Source: Bacteroidota bacterium
Lineage (GTDB): Bacteria > Bacteroidota > Bacteroidia > Chitinophagales > BACL12
Direction of reading: 5' to 3'
NCBI GenBank assembly: GCA_016706255.1
Contig: JADJJZ010000011.1
Coordinates: 1 to 64,000, forward strand
Length of the DNA: 64,000 bases
The notes under the pieces were generated by a model. It was not told where the DNA came from. It searched no databases and saw only the letters and a list, made by a program, of their open reading frames with translations. Of this stretch, positions 9,388-18,196 are shown piece by piece (position 1 is the first letter of the stretch; every line of letters starts with the position of its first letter). The translations under genes were made by a program, and so were the position numbers.

Positions 9388-9509
9388 TCTCTGCGGGCTG
9401 TTTCCTTTGGGTTTTCTCTGTGGTTTCGGCTGTTTAATTGGTGCGTTATACGTTACAGCGCAATGGGCAGACATATGGGTCTACCCCTACATGAGCTCCG
9501 AATGGAATT
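9388..9509 (+). repeat. 122-bp direct repeat, copy 2
   Basis: Second copy of the segment at 8633-8754, 755 bases downstream in the same orientation. Confidence 0.8.
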
Positions 9510-9741
9510 TTTACTCAAAATTCGGGTGTTTAATTGGTGCATCATCACGGGTTAATATTGATTAACCCCTACGGGAGCTCCGATTGAAATTTTCACTCAG
9601 AATTCGGCTGTTCCATTGGTACATTGGTACATTGGTACATCCTCCTGCTGTTTAATTATATCATTATCAGGTAAGGTACAACCAGGCTTCCAAATTAAAA
9701 TCCCACTCAAAACCGGCTGTTAATCAGCACATTACCACATC

Positions 9742-11128
9742 ACTGGTGTCCGGTAAAAAATAATTATAAATAAAGGAGCTCGAAGAACTCCCAATAAGTG
9801 TTAGTTTTGATTTGCGACCAAAACTAAACTTATGCGCAAAGTCTTTTTACGGACAGCGGTATTCAATCAACTACTTTCTTTAATACCCGGGCACAAATCG
9901 AGCGTTTGTCTAAACTGCATAATGCAAATCGATATTGCAAGAAATTTATGGCATATGACCATTTGATCACGATGTTATATGGTGCTTTTCAATGCCACCA
10001 ATTTGCGTGAAATCACTACAGGAATGCAGGGTTACGGCCTAAATAAACTCAATCATTTAGGGTTGCTGGATACACCAAAAATGCGTTATCAGAAGCAAAT
10101 CAACGCCGTCCTGCCAAATTCTTCGAAAGTGTGTATCACATGCTTTATGATACCTATTTCGGTTTACGGACAGCCGCCGTCCATTAAATATCGATGATGA
10201 CTTATTTATCATCGATTCAACAACATTTAGTCTCTTTAATTCAGTGATGCGCGGTGCCGGGACCGCTAAACAAAATGGAAAAAGAAGGGTGGTGTTAAAG
10301 CGCACATGATGATAAATGCCAAGCATGATTTACCTGCATTTGTTTTTATTAGTGAAGCAAAGAACATGATTTAACTTTCTTACACCAACTTAAAGTGCCT
10401 GATAACTCTACTGTGTTGTTTGATAAAGCCTACACCAATTACAAGCAGTTCGCTGAATGGGGTAATCACGGTATTAGATGGGTAAGCCGACTTAAAAGGG
10501 ATGCTTCTGTAAAAGTGCTGGTGCACCGCCCTGTGTCGGAAGCAGCCTATGACTCAGGTGTCCGCTCTGATAATTATGTGGAATTAGGTCGGCCAAGTAA
10601 TCGAAAAAAAATCCCCTTAATTAAAGCCCGAGTAGTTGAATTTTGGGATGAGGAAAAGCAACGCATGTTTCAATTTGTTTGTAATGATTACACTAGCGAT
10701 CCGAAGTCATTGCAGACTTGTATAAGCGCAGATGGCAAATTGAAACATTATTCAAGCGCATAAAACAACGTTATCCATTAAAATATTTTTAGGCGATAAT
10801 CCCAATGCAATAGAAATACAAATATGGGCAACTTTGATATGTGATTTATTAGTGAGAATAATACAAAAAACAGTTAACCAAACAGGAAATAAGCATTGGG
10901 CTTATTCTACAATATCAGGCATGATTAGGCAACATCTGATGAACTATTTTAACATCATTGATTTTTTAATCGACCCCGAAAAAATGCTTAGCATTTATAA
11001 ACCACCATCACCACAACTGTCTTTTAACTTCCTAAGGGCTTCACCTTGAAAAAGCAACTATCTGCAACCTAAAACCACCGTAAATAAACAACTTCGTAAA
11101 ATCATATGAGTTTTACCGGACAACAGTG
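9742..11128 (+). mobile_element. IS4-family insertion sequence with intact ends and decayed transposase
   Basis: The element is 1387 bp. The ends are inverted repeats: CACTGGTGTCCGGTAAAA at 9742-9759 and the complement of CACTGTTGTCCGGTAAAA at 11111-11128, one mismatch in 18. Both sides are flanked by ATTACCACAT (9732-9741 and 11129-11138), a 10-bp target-site duplication consistent with IS4-family insertion. The target lies in the repeat block, where similar words are common, but exact abutment to both ends makes a true duplication likely. The transposase inside is broken. Confidence 0.85.
9832..11049 (+). pseudogene. IS4-family DDE transposase, multiply frameshifted
   Basis: From the ATG at 9832 the reading frame must be changed at least six times (near 9895, 10000, 10095, 10280, 10370 and 10700-10800) to give a continuous transposase. 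Read that way it shows the catalytic landmarks: IIDSTT around 10210 (first Asp), LFDKAY around 10420 (second Asp), and the IS4 signature Y-x2-R-x3-E-x6-K encoded at 10721-10765 (YKRRWQIETLFKRIK). The tail reads LICDLLVRI to FNFLRASP and stops at 11049. So many breaks indicate genuine decay, although this assembly also carries single-base indels elsewhere. The element is unlikely to move on its own. Confidence 0.85.
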
Positions 11129-11153
11129 ATTACCACATTAGCACATTAGCACA

Positions 11154-12624
11154 TCAATCCCCCTCTGCATCATTTAAAATCACCCCCGGAAGCGACTTCT
11201 TGCCCTGCACACCTAATCTTCTCAACTTCTCTGCCTGACCAATTAAATTGCCGGAGCCTTCTTTTAATTGTTTCATGGCTTCATCGTAACTTTTTTGAGA
11301 GTGGCCAATGCTGTCGCCGATGGATTGGAGGTTTTCTACAAAGCCGACAAATTTATCATATAATTGTGCACCACGATCAGCAATAGCGAGGGCGTTTTTA
11401 TTTTGCTCATCTTTTTTCCATAATTCAGCTAGCAATTTTACCGCTGCAATTAAATTAGTTGGAGAAATTAATAATACTTTTTTACGATAAGCATAATTCC
11501 ATAAATCGAGATCTTTTTGCATAGCAAGCATGTATGCCGGCTCAATCGGAATAAACATCATAACAAAATCCAGCGACTTCGAAAATTGCTGATAATTACG
11601 ACGATATAATTCATCAATATGCTTTTTTACAGCATTTAAATGGGCCTCAAGTGCTACTTTTTGTTCAACTTCATCATCCGACGAGCTATATCTTTCATAA
11701 GCACTTAACGATACTTTACTATCGATAATAATTTCTCTTTTATCCGGATATTTAATCACAAAATCCGGCTGCATTTTCTGATTTTCATCGTTAAATAAGG
11801 TATTTCCGGCTTCATCCCGCAAAAACTCCTGCTTCACATATTCACGGCCTTCCGACAACCCCGACTGCTGTAAAATATTCTCCAAAATCATCTCTCCCCA
11901 ATCACCCTGGGTTTTGCGCTGACCTTTTAATGCTTTGGTTAAGTTATTCGCCTCTTCACTAATTTGTTTATTCAGGCTTACTAAATCTTTTATTTTTTCT
12001 TCCAGTGAAAAACGTTGTTTATTTTCTTTTTCATAAGTTTCTTCTACTTTCTTTTTAAACTCTTTTAAATCAATGCCTAAAGGGTCGAGAATTAATCGAA
12101 TATTTTTCTGATTTTCTTCTGTAAATCGTTTGCTTTTATCTTCAAGAATTTCGTTGGCAAGATTTTTAAATTGTGCTGTATATTTTTCACCTAAATCTTC
12201 AATTTCTTTTTTGATGGTATTATTTTTTTCTTTCAACACATCATTTTCACCGCGCACTTTTAAAATATATTCCTTGAGTTCAGTGTTTTGATTATTCTGT
12301 AATTCAAATTTCGATTTAACTTCTGTATAATCAATATCCAATTTATCCAAAGTAGTTTTTACGGACGATAAATTAATTTGTAAATGTTCTTTTTCTTCAC
12401 TCAATTGTTTTACAACAGTTTCATTAGCATGTAATTGTTTTTTGCTGGTCTGCAATTTTTTCCTGTGCAAATTTTTGTGCTGCCACTACTTGCATGAGCT
12501 CATTTTCCAATTTAGCATAAGCATCACGTGCAACCATATTTTTTTCAACCAGCAATTTTCTGATAATCCAGGCAACCAATGCTCCGGCTACTACACCAAT
12601 TATTAAAAAGAGGATATTTTCCAT
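11154..12624 (-). CDS. rmuC: DNA recombination protein RmuC (frameshift in sequence)
   Basis: The N-terminal part starts at 12624 with a membrane anchor (ILFLIIGVVAGALVAWII). The rest, read in another frame from about 12445, has a long coiled coil (KEHLQINLSSVKTTLDKL...) and then the RmuC nuclease-like domain (GQRKTQGDWGEMILENILQQSGL, PDFVIKYPDKREIIIDSKVSL, YAYRKKVLLISPTNLIAAVKLL). The parts join at a run of six T (12438-12443), where one or two bases are wrong. The joined protein would be about 485-490 residues, a normal RmuC length. RmuC limits inversions and other rearrangements; the fold is PD-(D/E)XK-like. The 3' end abuts the repeat block. Confidence 0.85.
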
Positions 12625-12676
12625 ACCGTAAATTTACTCGACTATAATGATACAAAATCTGTCTGCCACAAAAAAG

Positions 12677-12702
12677 AAAAGCAACCGGTCCGGTTGCTTT
12701 TG
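12677..12702 (-). terminator. Terminator of the tRNA gene
   Basis: AAAAGCAACCG and CGGTTGCTTTT form a perfect 11-bp stem with a 3-base loop. Read on the minus strand it is followed by TTTTCTTTTTT, directly after the tRNA 3' end. Confidence 0.85.
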
Positions 12703-12776
12703 TAGCGTGGGGGAGGCTCGAACTCTCGACCTCAGCATTATGAGTGCTGCGCTCTAGCCAGCTGAGCTACCACGCC
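12703..12776 (-). tRNA. tRNA with CAT anticodon (tRNA-Met, elongator-like)
   Basis: The minus strand folds as a 74-nt cloverleaf. The acceptor arms are GGCGTGG/CCACGCT with a G-T closing pair, the D-arm is AGCTCAGCTGGCTAGAGC, and the anticodon stem CAGCA/TGCTG closes the loop CTCATAA. The T-arm contains GTTCGAG. The CAT anticodon lies at 12740-12742. CCA is not encoded. CAT also occurs in initiator and lysidine-modified Ile tRNAs; the absence of three G-C pairs next to the anticodon loop argues against initiator. Confidence 0.9.
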
Positions 12777-12835
12777 ATTGGGCGGCAAAGATACGCACTT
12801 GATTTTTGAAATTAAAATAACTGTGAAAAATTATC

Positions 12836-13690
12836 TCAGAATAAAGACCCCACGGGCAATTCGCTCAGGGCATAATAATTTTTAGGTCGAATACCTTTAT
12901 CCGTTTTTTCAAGACTGCAACATTCGTTTAAACTATCGTGTTCGAAAAACAGAAAGTGTTTCTTCTCGCAGGCTTCCTTTAAAAAGGCTTCTTTTTCTTT
13001 AATGGTGATCAGCGGTCGCACATCATAACCCATCACATAGGGGAGGGGAATATGGGCCGCGCTAGGCAGTAAATCGGCGCAATACACCACCTTGCTGCCA
13101 TTATATTTTATAACCGGCAACATCATCGCCTCTGTATGTCCGTATGTCCAGATGGTGCTGAAACCCGGAAATAAATCTTCATGCTCTTCTATAAAATGTA
13201 AAACACCATGTTGCTGGAGGGGAATAAAATTTTCCTTTAAAAAAGAGGCTTTTTCCCGGGCATTAGGGTTGTTGGCCCATTCCCAGTGACGTTCGTTCGT
13301 CCAATAGCGCGCATTTTCGTATGTAGGAATCAGTTTGCCTTTATCGGTTTTTGTAACAGCTCCTCCGCAATGGTCAAAATGTAAGTGGGTTAAAAACACA
13401 TCGGTAATATCTGCAGGCACTAAACCCAATTGTTTTAAAGAAGCAGCAATACTGAAATCTCCATGTGGCTCATAATGGCCGAAAAACTTTTCATCCTGTT
13501 TATCGCCCATACCACAGTCAATCAGCACAACTTTTCCCTCTGCAATTACCAGCAAACAGCGCATCGCCCAGGTGCACAAATTGTTTTCATCTGCCGGAAC
13601 CAGTTTATTCCAAATCTTTTTAGGCACAACACCAAACATGGCACCACCGTCCAGTTTAAATAGTCCTGCATTTATCGAATAGAGTTGCAT
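12836..13690 (-). CDS. MBL-fold metallo-hydrolase
   Basis: 284 residues, cytoplasmic. The metal-binding motif H-x-H-x-D-H is present as HLHFDH at residues 102-107, with further ligands expected at the HTEAMM histidine and at the later D in VYCADLLPSAAH. Strand VVLIDCGMGD before the motif is typical of the fold. The sequence resembles the quorum-quenching lactonase/AHL hydrolase-like branch in domain order, but the substrate is not predictable from this alone. It stands between the tRNA and the FkbM methyltransferase, on the same strand. Confidence 0.85.
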   Translation of the reverse strand: MQLYSINAGLFKLDGGAMFGVVPKKIWNKLVPADENNLCTWAMRCLLVIAEGKVVLIDCGMGDKQDEKFFGHYEPHGDFSIAASLKQLGLVPADITDVFLTHLHFDHCGGAVTKTDKGKLIPTYENARYWTNERHWEWANNPNAREKASFLKENFIPLQQHGVLHFIEEHEDLFPGFSTIWTYGHTEAMMLPVIKYNGSKVVYCADLLPSAAHIPLPYVMGYDVRPLITIKEKEAFLKEACEKKHFLFFEHDSLNECCSLEKTDKGIRPKNYYALSELPVGSLF

Positions 13691-13728
13691 AGGGCTAAAG
13701 TAATAATTATTGTGTTATGATTCAACTT

Positions 13729-14496
13729 TCAACTGAATGATTGATACCAGGGCATCCGTTTATTCCCTTTAACAGCCATGATTACCCCATAGTTGTTTTT
13801 GCCGTAAATCCAGCGGCGTTTGATGAGTGTATTGACAAAAAATCCCCACCAGATTAACTTATGAATTCTGCGAAAACGCACTTTAAATCCATAACTCAGT
13901 AATAATTGTTTGGTTACCTTAAAATCAGGTTCACCATTAATAAATCGCGATTCATCATAGCGGCCTGTGGTAACAGTGAGTGCAATATTTTCTGCTGTAG
14001 ATAAAATGTGGTGCATACCTTTTAATGCACTGTATTCAGCACCATTAATGGTAACATTAATATGACCGATTTGCTGAATGGGAATATTATTTTCTGCAAC
14101 AATATGATCCAGCGTATCCATTTCAACCTGTAATTCAACACCATTATATTTTACAGATGTATCTACCGGAATATTGCGCAACTGATTCCAACTGGCTTTT
14201 TTACCAAGTAATAAAGTCATAGTGCCAGGTTCACTGAATACTGCTTTATCAATTAATGTAACCGGAATATTTTTTTTAGATATAATTTCCGCAGCAATAA
14301 TTTTATTATTCGGATCAGGATCTACACCATAAACCATTCCGTTTTTTCCAACGCGGTTTGCCATTAAAAATAAATCGGATGTAACCGGTGCACTCATGTC
14401 ATAGCCAAGTTGAATACCAATATCACCCGGCTGCAATGCAGGAAATTTTAATCGCTGATCAATGGCGATAAATATTTTCCAAAATAATTTTTTCAT
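13729..14496 (-). CDS. FkbM-family SAM-dependent methyltransferase
   Basis: 255 residues. The FkbM layout is visible: an opening strand and SAM-binding segment (PGDIGIQLGYD, GMVYGVDPDPNN), the segment VTLIDKAVFSEPGTMTL, and HINVTINGAEYSALKGM, which corresponds to the family's usual D-x-E-G-x-E...L-x-G block. Here Asp and Glu of that block read Thr and Asn, so activity may be altered or lost. The family typically methylates hydroxyls of small molecules or glycans. It ends 38 bases from the MBL gene start and lies downstream of ribH. Confidence 0.75.
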   Translation of the reverse strand: MKKLFWKIFIAIDQRLKFPALQPGDIGIQLGYDMSAPVTSDLFLMANRVGKNGMVYGVDPDPNNKIIAAEIISKKNIPVTLIDKAVFSEPGTMTLLLGKKASWNQLRNIPVDTSVKYNGVELQVEMDTLDHIVAENNIPIQQIGHINVTINGAEYSALKGMHHILSTAENIALTVTTGRYDESRFINGEPDFKVTKQLLLSYGFKVRFRRIHKLIWWGFFVNTLIKRRWIYGKNNYGVIMAVKGNKRMPWYQSFS

Positions 14497-14514
14497 ATTA
14501 CAAGTAAGCCAAAA

Positions 14515-15006
14515 TTAAATCAGCTTTTCGCGTAAAGCAGCCATTTTTAATGCAGTGATTGCAGACTCATCACCTTTATTGCCATATTTTCCACCGGAGC
14601 GATCAATTGCCTGTTGCATATTTTCTGTAGTAAGTACACCAAATACAACCGGTGTTGAATAATCCATACCTAATTGCATAATACCATGTGCAACAGCAGA
14701 AGCAATATGCATATCGTGTGTAGTTTCACCTTTAATAATGCAGCCTAAACAAATTACGGCATCTAATTCCTGCGATTCAAGCAGTAGTTGTGCTGCCTGA
14801 GGTAATTCATAACTTCCCGGAACATAAACCGTAATAATATGCTCCGATTTTGTGTGATGTTTTAATAAGGTATTATAACATCCCTGATATAATTTTTCAG
14901 TAATATCAGTGTTCCATTCCGACACAACAATGCCGAGTCGGAATGAATCACCGTTTGGTACAGTTTCTTCCCTATACAATGAAAGATGCTGATGTTTTGA
15001 AGCCAT
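14515..15006 (-). CDS. ribH: 6,7-dimethyl-8-ribityllumazine synthase
   Basis: 163 residues, usual length. It condenses 5-amino-6-ribitylamino-uracil with 3,4-dihydroxy-2-butanone 4-phosphate, the penultimate riboflavin step, as an oligomeric shell. Diagnostic blocks are FRLGIVVSEWN at the substrate site, VPGSYELPQAAQ, ICLGCIIKGETTHD with the catalytic His, PVVFGVLTTENMQQAIDRSGG, and NKGDESAITALKM. Its ATG overlaps the stop codon of the TPR gene (TAATG), so translation is probably coupled. Confidence 0.95.
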   Translation of the reverse strand: MASKHQHLSLYREETVPNGDSFRLGIVVSEWNTDITEKLYQGCYNTLLKHHTKSEHIITVYVPGSYELPQAAQLLLESQELDAVICLGCIIKGETTHDMHIASAVAHGIMQLGMDYSTPVVFGVLTTENMQQAIDRSGGKYGNKGDESAITALKMAALREKLI

Positions 15007-15698
15007 TATTTCCCACCGAGTTTTGTTTCGGCGTAAGTGATATCGAGGTCAATATTTGAACCTTCCTGAGATAAAGGATACAATTGTTTTATTTTGCGAT
15101 ACATTTCTAATGCACCTTTAACATCGTTTTGTTCAGACATTAAATCGCCGGCATATTTATAATAAGTCGGACTTTGAATATTATTATCAGCAGATTCAGC
15201 AGCTTTTTTATACATGCCGATTGCTTTTTCATATTCTTTTTTATCAGCGTAAGCATGACCTAAAGAAACGTAAGTTAAACCTGCAAGTTCGTCAGTTGAA
15301 GGTTTGTATTTTTCGAGGTGTTTAATAGCATTATCCAAATCACCTTTTTTCATATAACAAATACCACAATAGTATTGCGCCATATTACCTGATGGCGTAT
15401 TACCGTATTTTTCAGCAACAGCTAAAAAGCCTGATACTGCACCATCACCGTTTAAAGCTAAATCAAATGAATCTTTATTGAAATAAGCTTCTGCACCCCA
15501 GATACTGTCTTTTGCTGAAACAACACGTGGTTCTAAATACAATTGTTTATAAGCAAAATATCCGCCTATACCAACTACCAGTGCTGCTAAAACACCAAGA
15601 ATCAGATTTCTGTTTTTAATAAAAAAATCTTCAAAATTTTTATATGAACCCTGATCTGTTTCAGCAGCATCAACTATTTGTTTTTTTTCTTCTGACAT
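15006..15698 (-). CDS. Membrane-anchored tetratricopeptide repeat protein
   Basis: 230 residues. One transmembrane segment (ILGVLAALVVGIGGYFAY, about residues 33-50) near the N-terminus leaves a short cytoplasmic head, and the periplasmic part carries TPR repeats (YYCGICYMKKGDLDNAIKHLEKY, VSLGHAYADKKEYEKAIGMYKKA, YKYAGDLMSEQNDVKGALEMYRKI). The design is like YfgM/BamD-type helpers. Its pairing with ribH is, from memory, frequent in Bacteroidota. The molecular role is not established by the sequence. Confidence 0.85.
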   Translation of the reverse strand: MSEEKKQIVDAAETDQGSYKNFEDFFIKNRNLILGVLAALVVGIGGYFAYKQLYLEPRVVSAKDSIWGAEAYFNKDSFDLALNGDGAVSGFLAVAEKYGNTPSGNMAQYYCGICYMKKGDLDNAIKHLEKYKPSTDELAGLTYVSLGHAYADKKEYEKAIGMYKKAAESADNNIQSPTYYKYAGDLMSEQNDVKGALEMYRKIKQLYPLSQEGSNIDLDITYAETKLGGK

Positions 15699-15715
15699 AA
15701 TATTTATTGTTGTAA

Positions 15716-16711
15716 TTAATCTTTTATAAATGGATAATCCTGTTGAACATAAATGTCTTCAAATACTGCTGAATCATCCGGATAAGGTGATTCTTCCGCA
15801 AAGCGAACACATTCTTCAATTTCTTTTTCAATACGCTCCTGAATTTCTTCAATTTCTTTCATGGTAGCATATTTTTTATCGAGTATCTTTTGCATGGTGG
15901 TTTCTACCGGGTCACGCATTTTATACTCTTCAACTTCTTCTTTTGTACGATATTTTGCCGGGTCACTCATTGAATGTCCGCGATAACGATAAGTCCTTAT
16001 TTCCAGGAAGGTTGGCCCTTCATTATTTCTTGCTTTTTCTACAGCTTCATAAATTGCTGCATGTACTGTTTCCGGTTGCATTCCATCTACAGGATAAGAA
16101 GGCATATCGTAAGCAGCACCAATTTTATACATATCTAACTGATTGGTAGTGCGTTCGAGTGAAGTACCCATTGCATATCCATTGTTTTCACAGATAAATA
16201 CAACAGGGATTTTCCAGAGCATCGCCATATTGAATGTTTCGTGTAATGAGCCCTGACGAACAGCACCATCTCCAAAATAGCAAATACAAACATTGCCGGT
16301 GCCCTTATATTTTTCAGCAAAACCAATACCTGCGCCCATAGGAATTTGTGCACCCACAATACCATGTCCGCCAAAAAAGTAGTTTTCTTTACTGAAAAAG
16401 TGCATCGAACCACCTTTACCCTTTGTGCATCCGGTAACTTTCCCAAATAACTCAGCCATAGCCGCATTACAGGAAATGCCCTTCGCAATTGCCAAACCGT
16501 GGTCGCGGTAAGCAGTAATTATCGGGTCAGTATGTCTTGTCGCACTAATCGTACCTGCAGCTATCGCTTCCTGTCCGATGTACAAATGGCAAAATCCTCT
16601 GATTTTTTGCATGCCATACATTTGGCCTGCCTTTTCCTCAAAGCGACGCATCTTATACATCATCTCATACCATTGCAGGTAGGTTTCTTTTGTTATTTTT
16701 GAGCGGTCCAT
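15716..16711 (-). CDS. pdhA: Pyruvate dehydrogenase E1 component, alpha subunit
   Basis: 331 residues, usual for the E1-alpha of alpha2beta2 complexes. It uses thiamine diphosphate to decarboxylate pyruvate and reductively acetylate the lipoyl E2. The ThDP motif GDGAVRQGSLHETFNMAMLWK...CENNGYAMGTS is complete, as are the substrate-loop block GGKGGSMHFF-like (GCTKGKGGSMHFFSKE) and the phosphorylation-loop equivalent YRYRGHSMSDPAKYR. The E1-beta gene is not adjacent. Branched-chain 2-oxo acid E1-alpha is the alternative, but the length and short N-terminus favour pyruvate. It is transcribed away from recF. Confidence 0.9.
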   Translation of the reverse strand: MDRSKITKETYLQWYEMMYKMRRFEEKAGQMYGMQKIRGFCHLYIGQEAIAAGTISATRHTDPIITAYRDHGLAIAKGISCNAAMAELFGKVTGCTKGKGGSMHFFSKENYFFGGHGIVGAQIPMGAGIGFAEKYKGTGNVCICYFGDGAVRQGSLHETFNMAMLWKIPVVFICENNGYAMGTSLERTTNQLDMYKIGAAYDMPSYPVDGMQPETVHAAIYEAVEKARNNEGPTFLEIRTYRYRGHSMSDPAKYRTKEEVEEYKMRDPVETTMQKILDKKYATMKEIEEIQERIEKEIEECVRFAEESPYPDDSAVFEDIYVQQDYPFIKD

Positions 16712-16773
16712 GAATATCCTTCGAAAAATCGAAAGGCAAAATTAAGAAAAGAGGGTTACAATTTAAACTAACA

Positions 16774-17889
16774 GTGTTACTACGGCGCATCAATTTGCTC
16801 AATTACAAGAACTATGGCACCTTAAAGGTGGAGTTTGACCATAAATTTAACCTGATTAATGGGCTGAATGGCTCTGGTAAGACCAATCTAATAGACAGTA
16901 TTCATTATTTGTGTTTGTGCAAAAGTTATTTTACCCGTTCCGATAATAATGTGGTAAAACACGGCAATTCTTATTTCCGTTTGGATGGTTTTTTTGATTT
17001 AGATGGAATTTCTACCCAAATAACATGCAAACTGACCGGGCTTGGGACTGGTGGCGTTAAAGGGGGCAAGAAGGAGTTTTTCAAAAATGATGAACCTTAT
17101 GAGCGACTGGCAGACCATATCGGGTTAATTCCGGTTGTGATGATTGCACCGGATGATATCGGGATAATTAACGATGGAAGCGAGGAAAGGCGCAGGTTTC
17201 TGGACACTGCTATTGCTCAGGTAAGTCACGAATATCTTACCCGCCTCATGCATTACAATAAGCTGTTGCAACAGCGCAATGCCCTGCTGAAGCACAATCT
17301 GGCATATGGACACCTCGACAAAACACTACTCGATGTTTTAAATGCGCAGTTAGCCGTTGATGGCGATTACATCTTTGCCGAGCGAAAAGCTTATCTAGAG
17401 CAATTTAGTAAGGTTTTTGGCGAACACTACCATTTAATTTCCGGTGAAAACGAGGTTGGAGCCGTGCAATACCTGTCGCAGGCAGCCGAAAAGCAACATT
17501 TACAGCTGTTTCAAGACAATTTACGCGATGATCTTGCGGCGGGCAGAACAACAGCCGGCATTCATAAAGATGAGCTCGAATTAACTATAAATGGCTACCC
17601 TGTGCGCGAAACCGGAAGTCAGGGGCAAATAAAATCTTTCCTAATCGCCATGAAAATTGCCCAATGTATGCTGATGTTAGCTTTAAAAGGGAAAAAAAGT
17701 ATCATGCTGCTGGATGATGTTTTTGAAAAACTGGACAAAAAACGATTGGAAATTGTTTTTTCCATTTTTAATCAACCGGCCTTTGAACAAGTTTTTATCA
17801 CTGATGCAGATGAAAAAAGGAGCGCCGATTTTTGTTTAAATCAAATCGGGGCATTTGGTCATGTAATAATTGGTGACAATAATATTTGA
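16774..17889 (+). CDS. recF: DNA replication and repair protein RecF
   Basis: 371 residues from a GTG start at 16774, which puts the conserved N-terminus (LRRINLLNYKNYGTLKVEF) at the right place. It is an SMC-like ATPase that loads RecA at gapped DNA. The Walker A motif GLNGSGKT is at residues 30-37, the signature region is around HKDELELTING...GSQGQIKSFLIAMKIAQ, and Walker B/D-loop is IMLLDDVFEKLDKKR. The DUF721 gene follows by 12 bases, a common Bacteroidota pair. Confidence 0.95.
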   Translation: MLLRRINLLNYKNYGTLKVEFDHKFNLINGLNGSGKTNLIDSIHYLCLCKSYFTRSDNNVVKHGNSYFRLDGFFDLDGISTQITCKLTGLGTGGVKGGKKEFFKNDEPYERLADHIGLIPVVMIAPDDIGIINDGSEERRRFLDTAIAQVSHEYLTRLMHYNKLLQQRNALLKHNLAYGHLDKTLLDVLNAQLAVDGDYIFAERKAYLEQFSKVFGEHYHLISGENEVGAVQYLSQAAEKQHLQLFQDNLRDDLAAGRTTAGIHKDELELTINGYPVRETGSQGQIKSFLIAMKIAQCMLMLALKGKKSIMLLDDVFEKLDKKRLEIVFSIFNQPAFEQVFITDADEKRSADFCLNQIGAFGHVIIGDNNI

Positions 17890-17901
17890 TAACTTTATAC
17901 G

Positions 17902-18192
17902 ATGAAAAAAAGTAATGAGCAGGGGATAGGTGATGCGCTGAAGCAATTATTTAAAAGTTATAAACTCGACGAAAAAGTTGCTGAAGTGCGTATTAAAGAA
18001 TTATGGGGAGAAATAATGGGTGTAAGCATTAAAAATTACACCACCAATATGCACCTCAACAGAGGTGTGCTTACAATATACATCGAATCAGCACCATTAA
18101 AACAAGATTTGAAATTCTCAAAAGATGCAATCATAAAACGTATTAATGAAGAAATGAAAGAAATGGTTGTAAGAGAATTGGTAATTAGATAA
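17902..18192 (+). CDS. DUF721 / DciA-like protein
   Basis: 96 residues, a typical length for the Bacteroidota version. The segment LKQLFKSYKLDEKVAEVRIKELWGEIMG followed by LNRGVLTIYIESAPLKQDLKFSK matches the DUF721 domain (KH-like fold). DciA proteins of this family load the replicative helicase in bacteria lacking DnaC/DnaI; assigning that function here is by family. It is co-directional with recF, and the next gene starts 4 bases after its stop codon. Confidence 0.85.
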   Translation: MKKSNEQGIGDALKQLFKSYKLDEKVAEVRIKELWGEIMGVSIKNYTTNMHLNRGVLTIYIESAPLKQDLKFSKDAIIKRINEEMKEMVVRELVIR

Positions 18193-18196
18193 CAGG

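Larger units (their letters stand above)
8539..9741. repeat. Gene-free block of degenerate intergenic repeats
   Basis: No credible coding sequence lies here. The block is built from many imperfect copies of short phrases such as GGTACATTGGTACAT, CACATTAGCACATT and CGGCTGTTTAATT. It also contains a 122-bp direct repeat, a 159-bp structured element, a GATAGCTATC palindrome (9263-9280) and CCCC...GGGG hairpins around 9060-9140. Similar phrases recur just after the insertion sequence (11129-11155) and at 23530-23700. Confidence 0.8.

Noticed and set aside
12703..12776. Initiator tRNA-fMet
   Set aside because: The anticodon stem lacks the three consecutive G-C pairs of initiator tRNAs and the acceptor closes with G-T; elongator-like Met (or Ile2) fits better.
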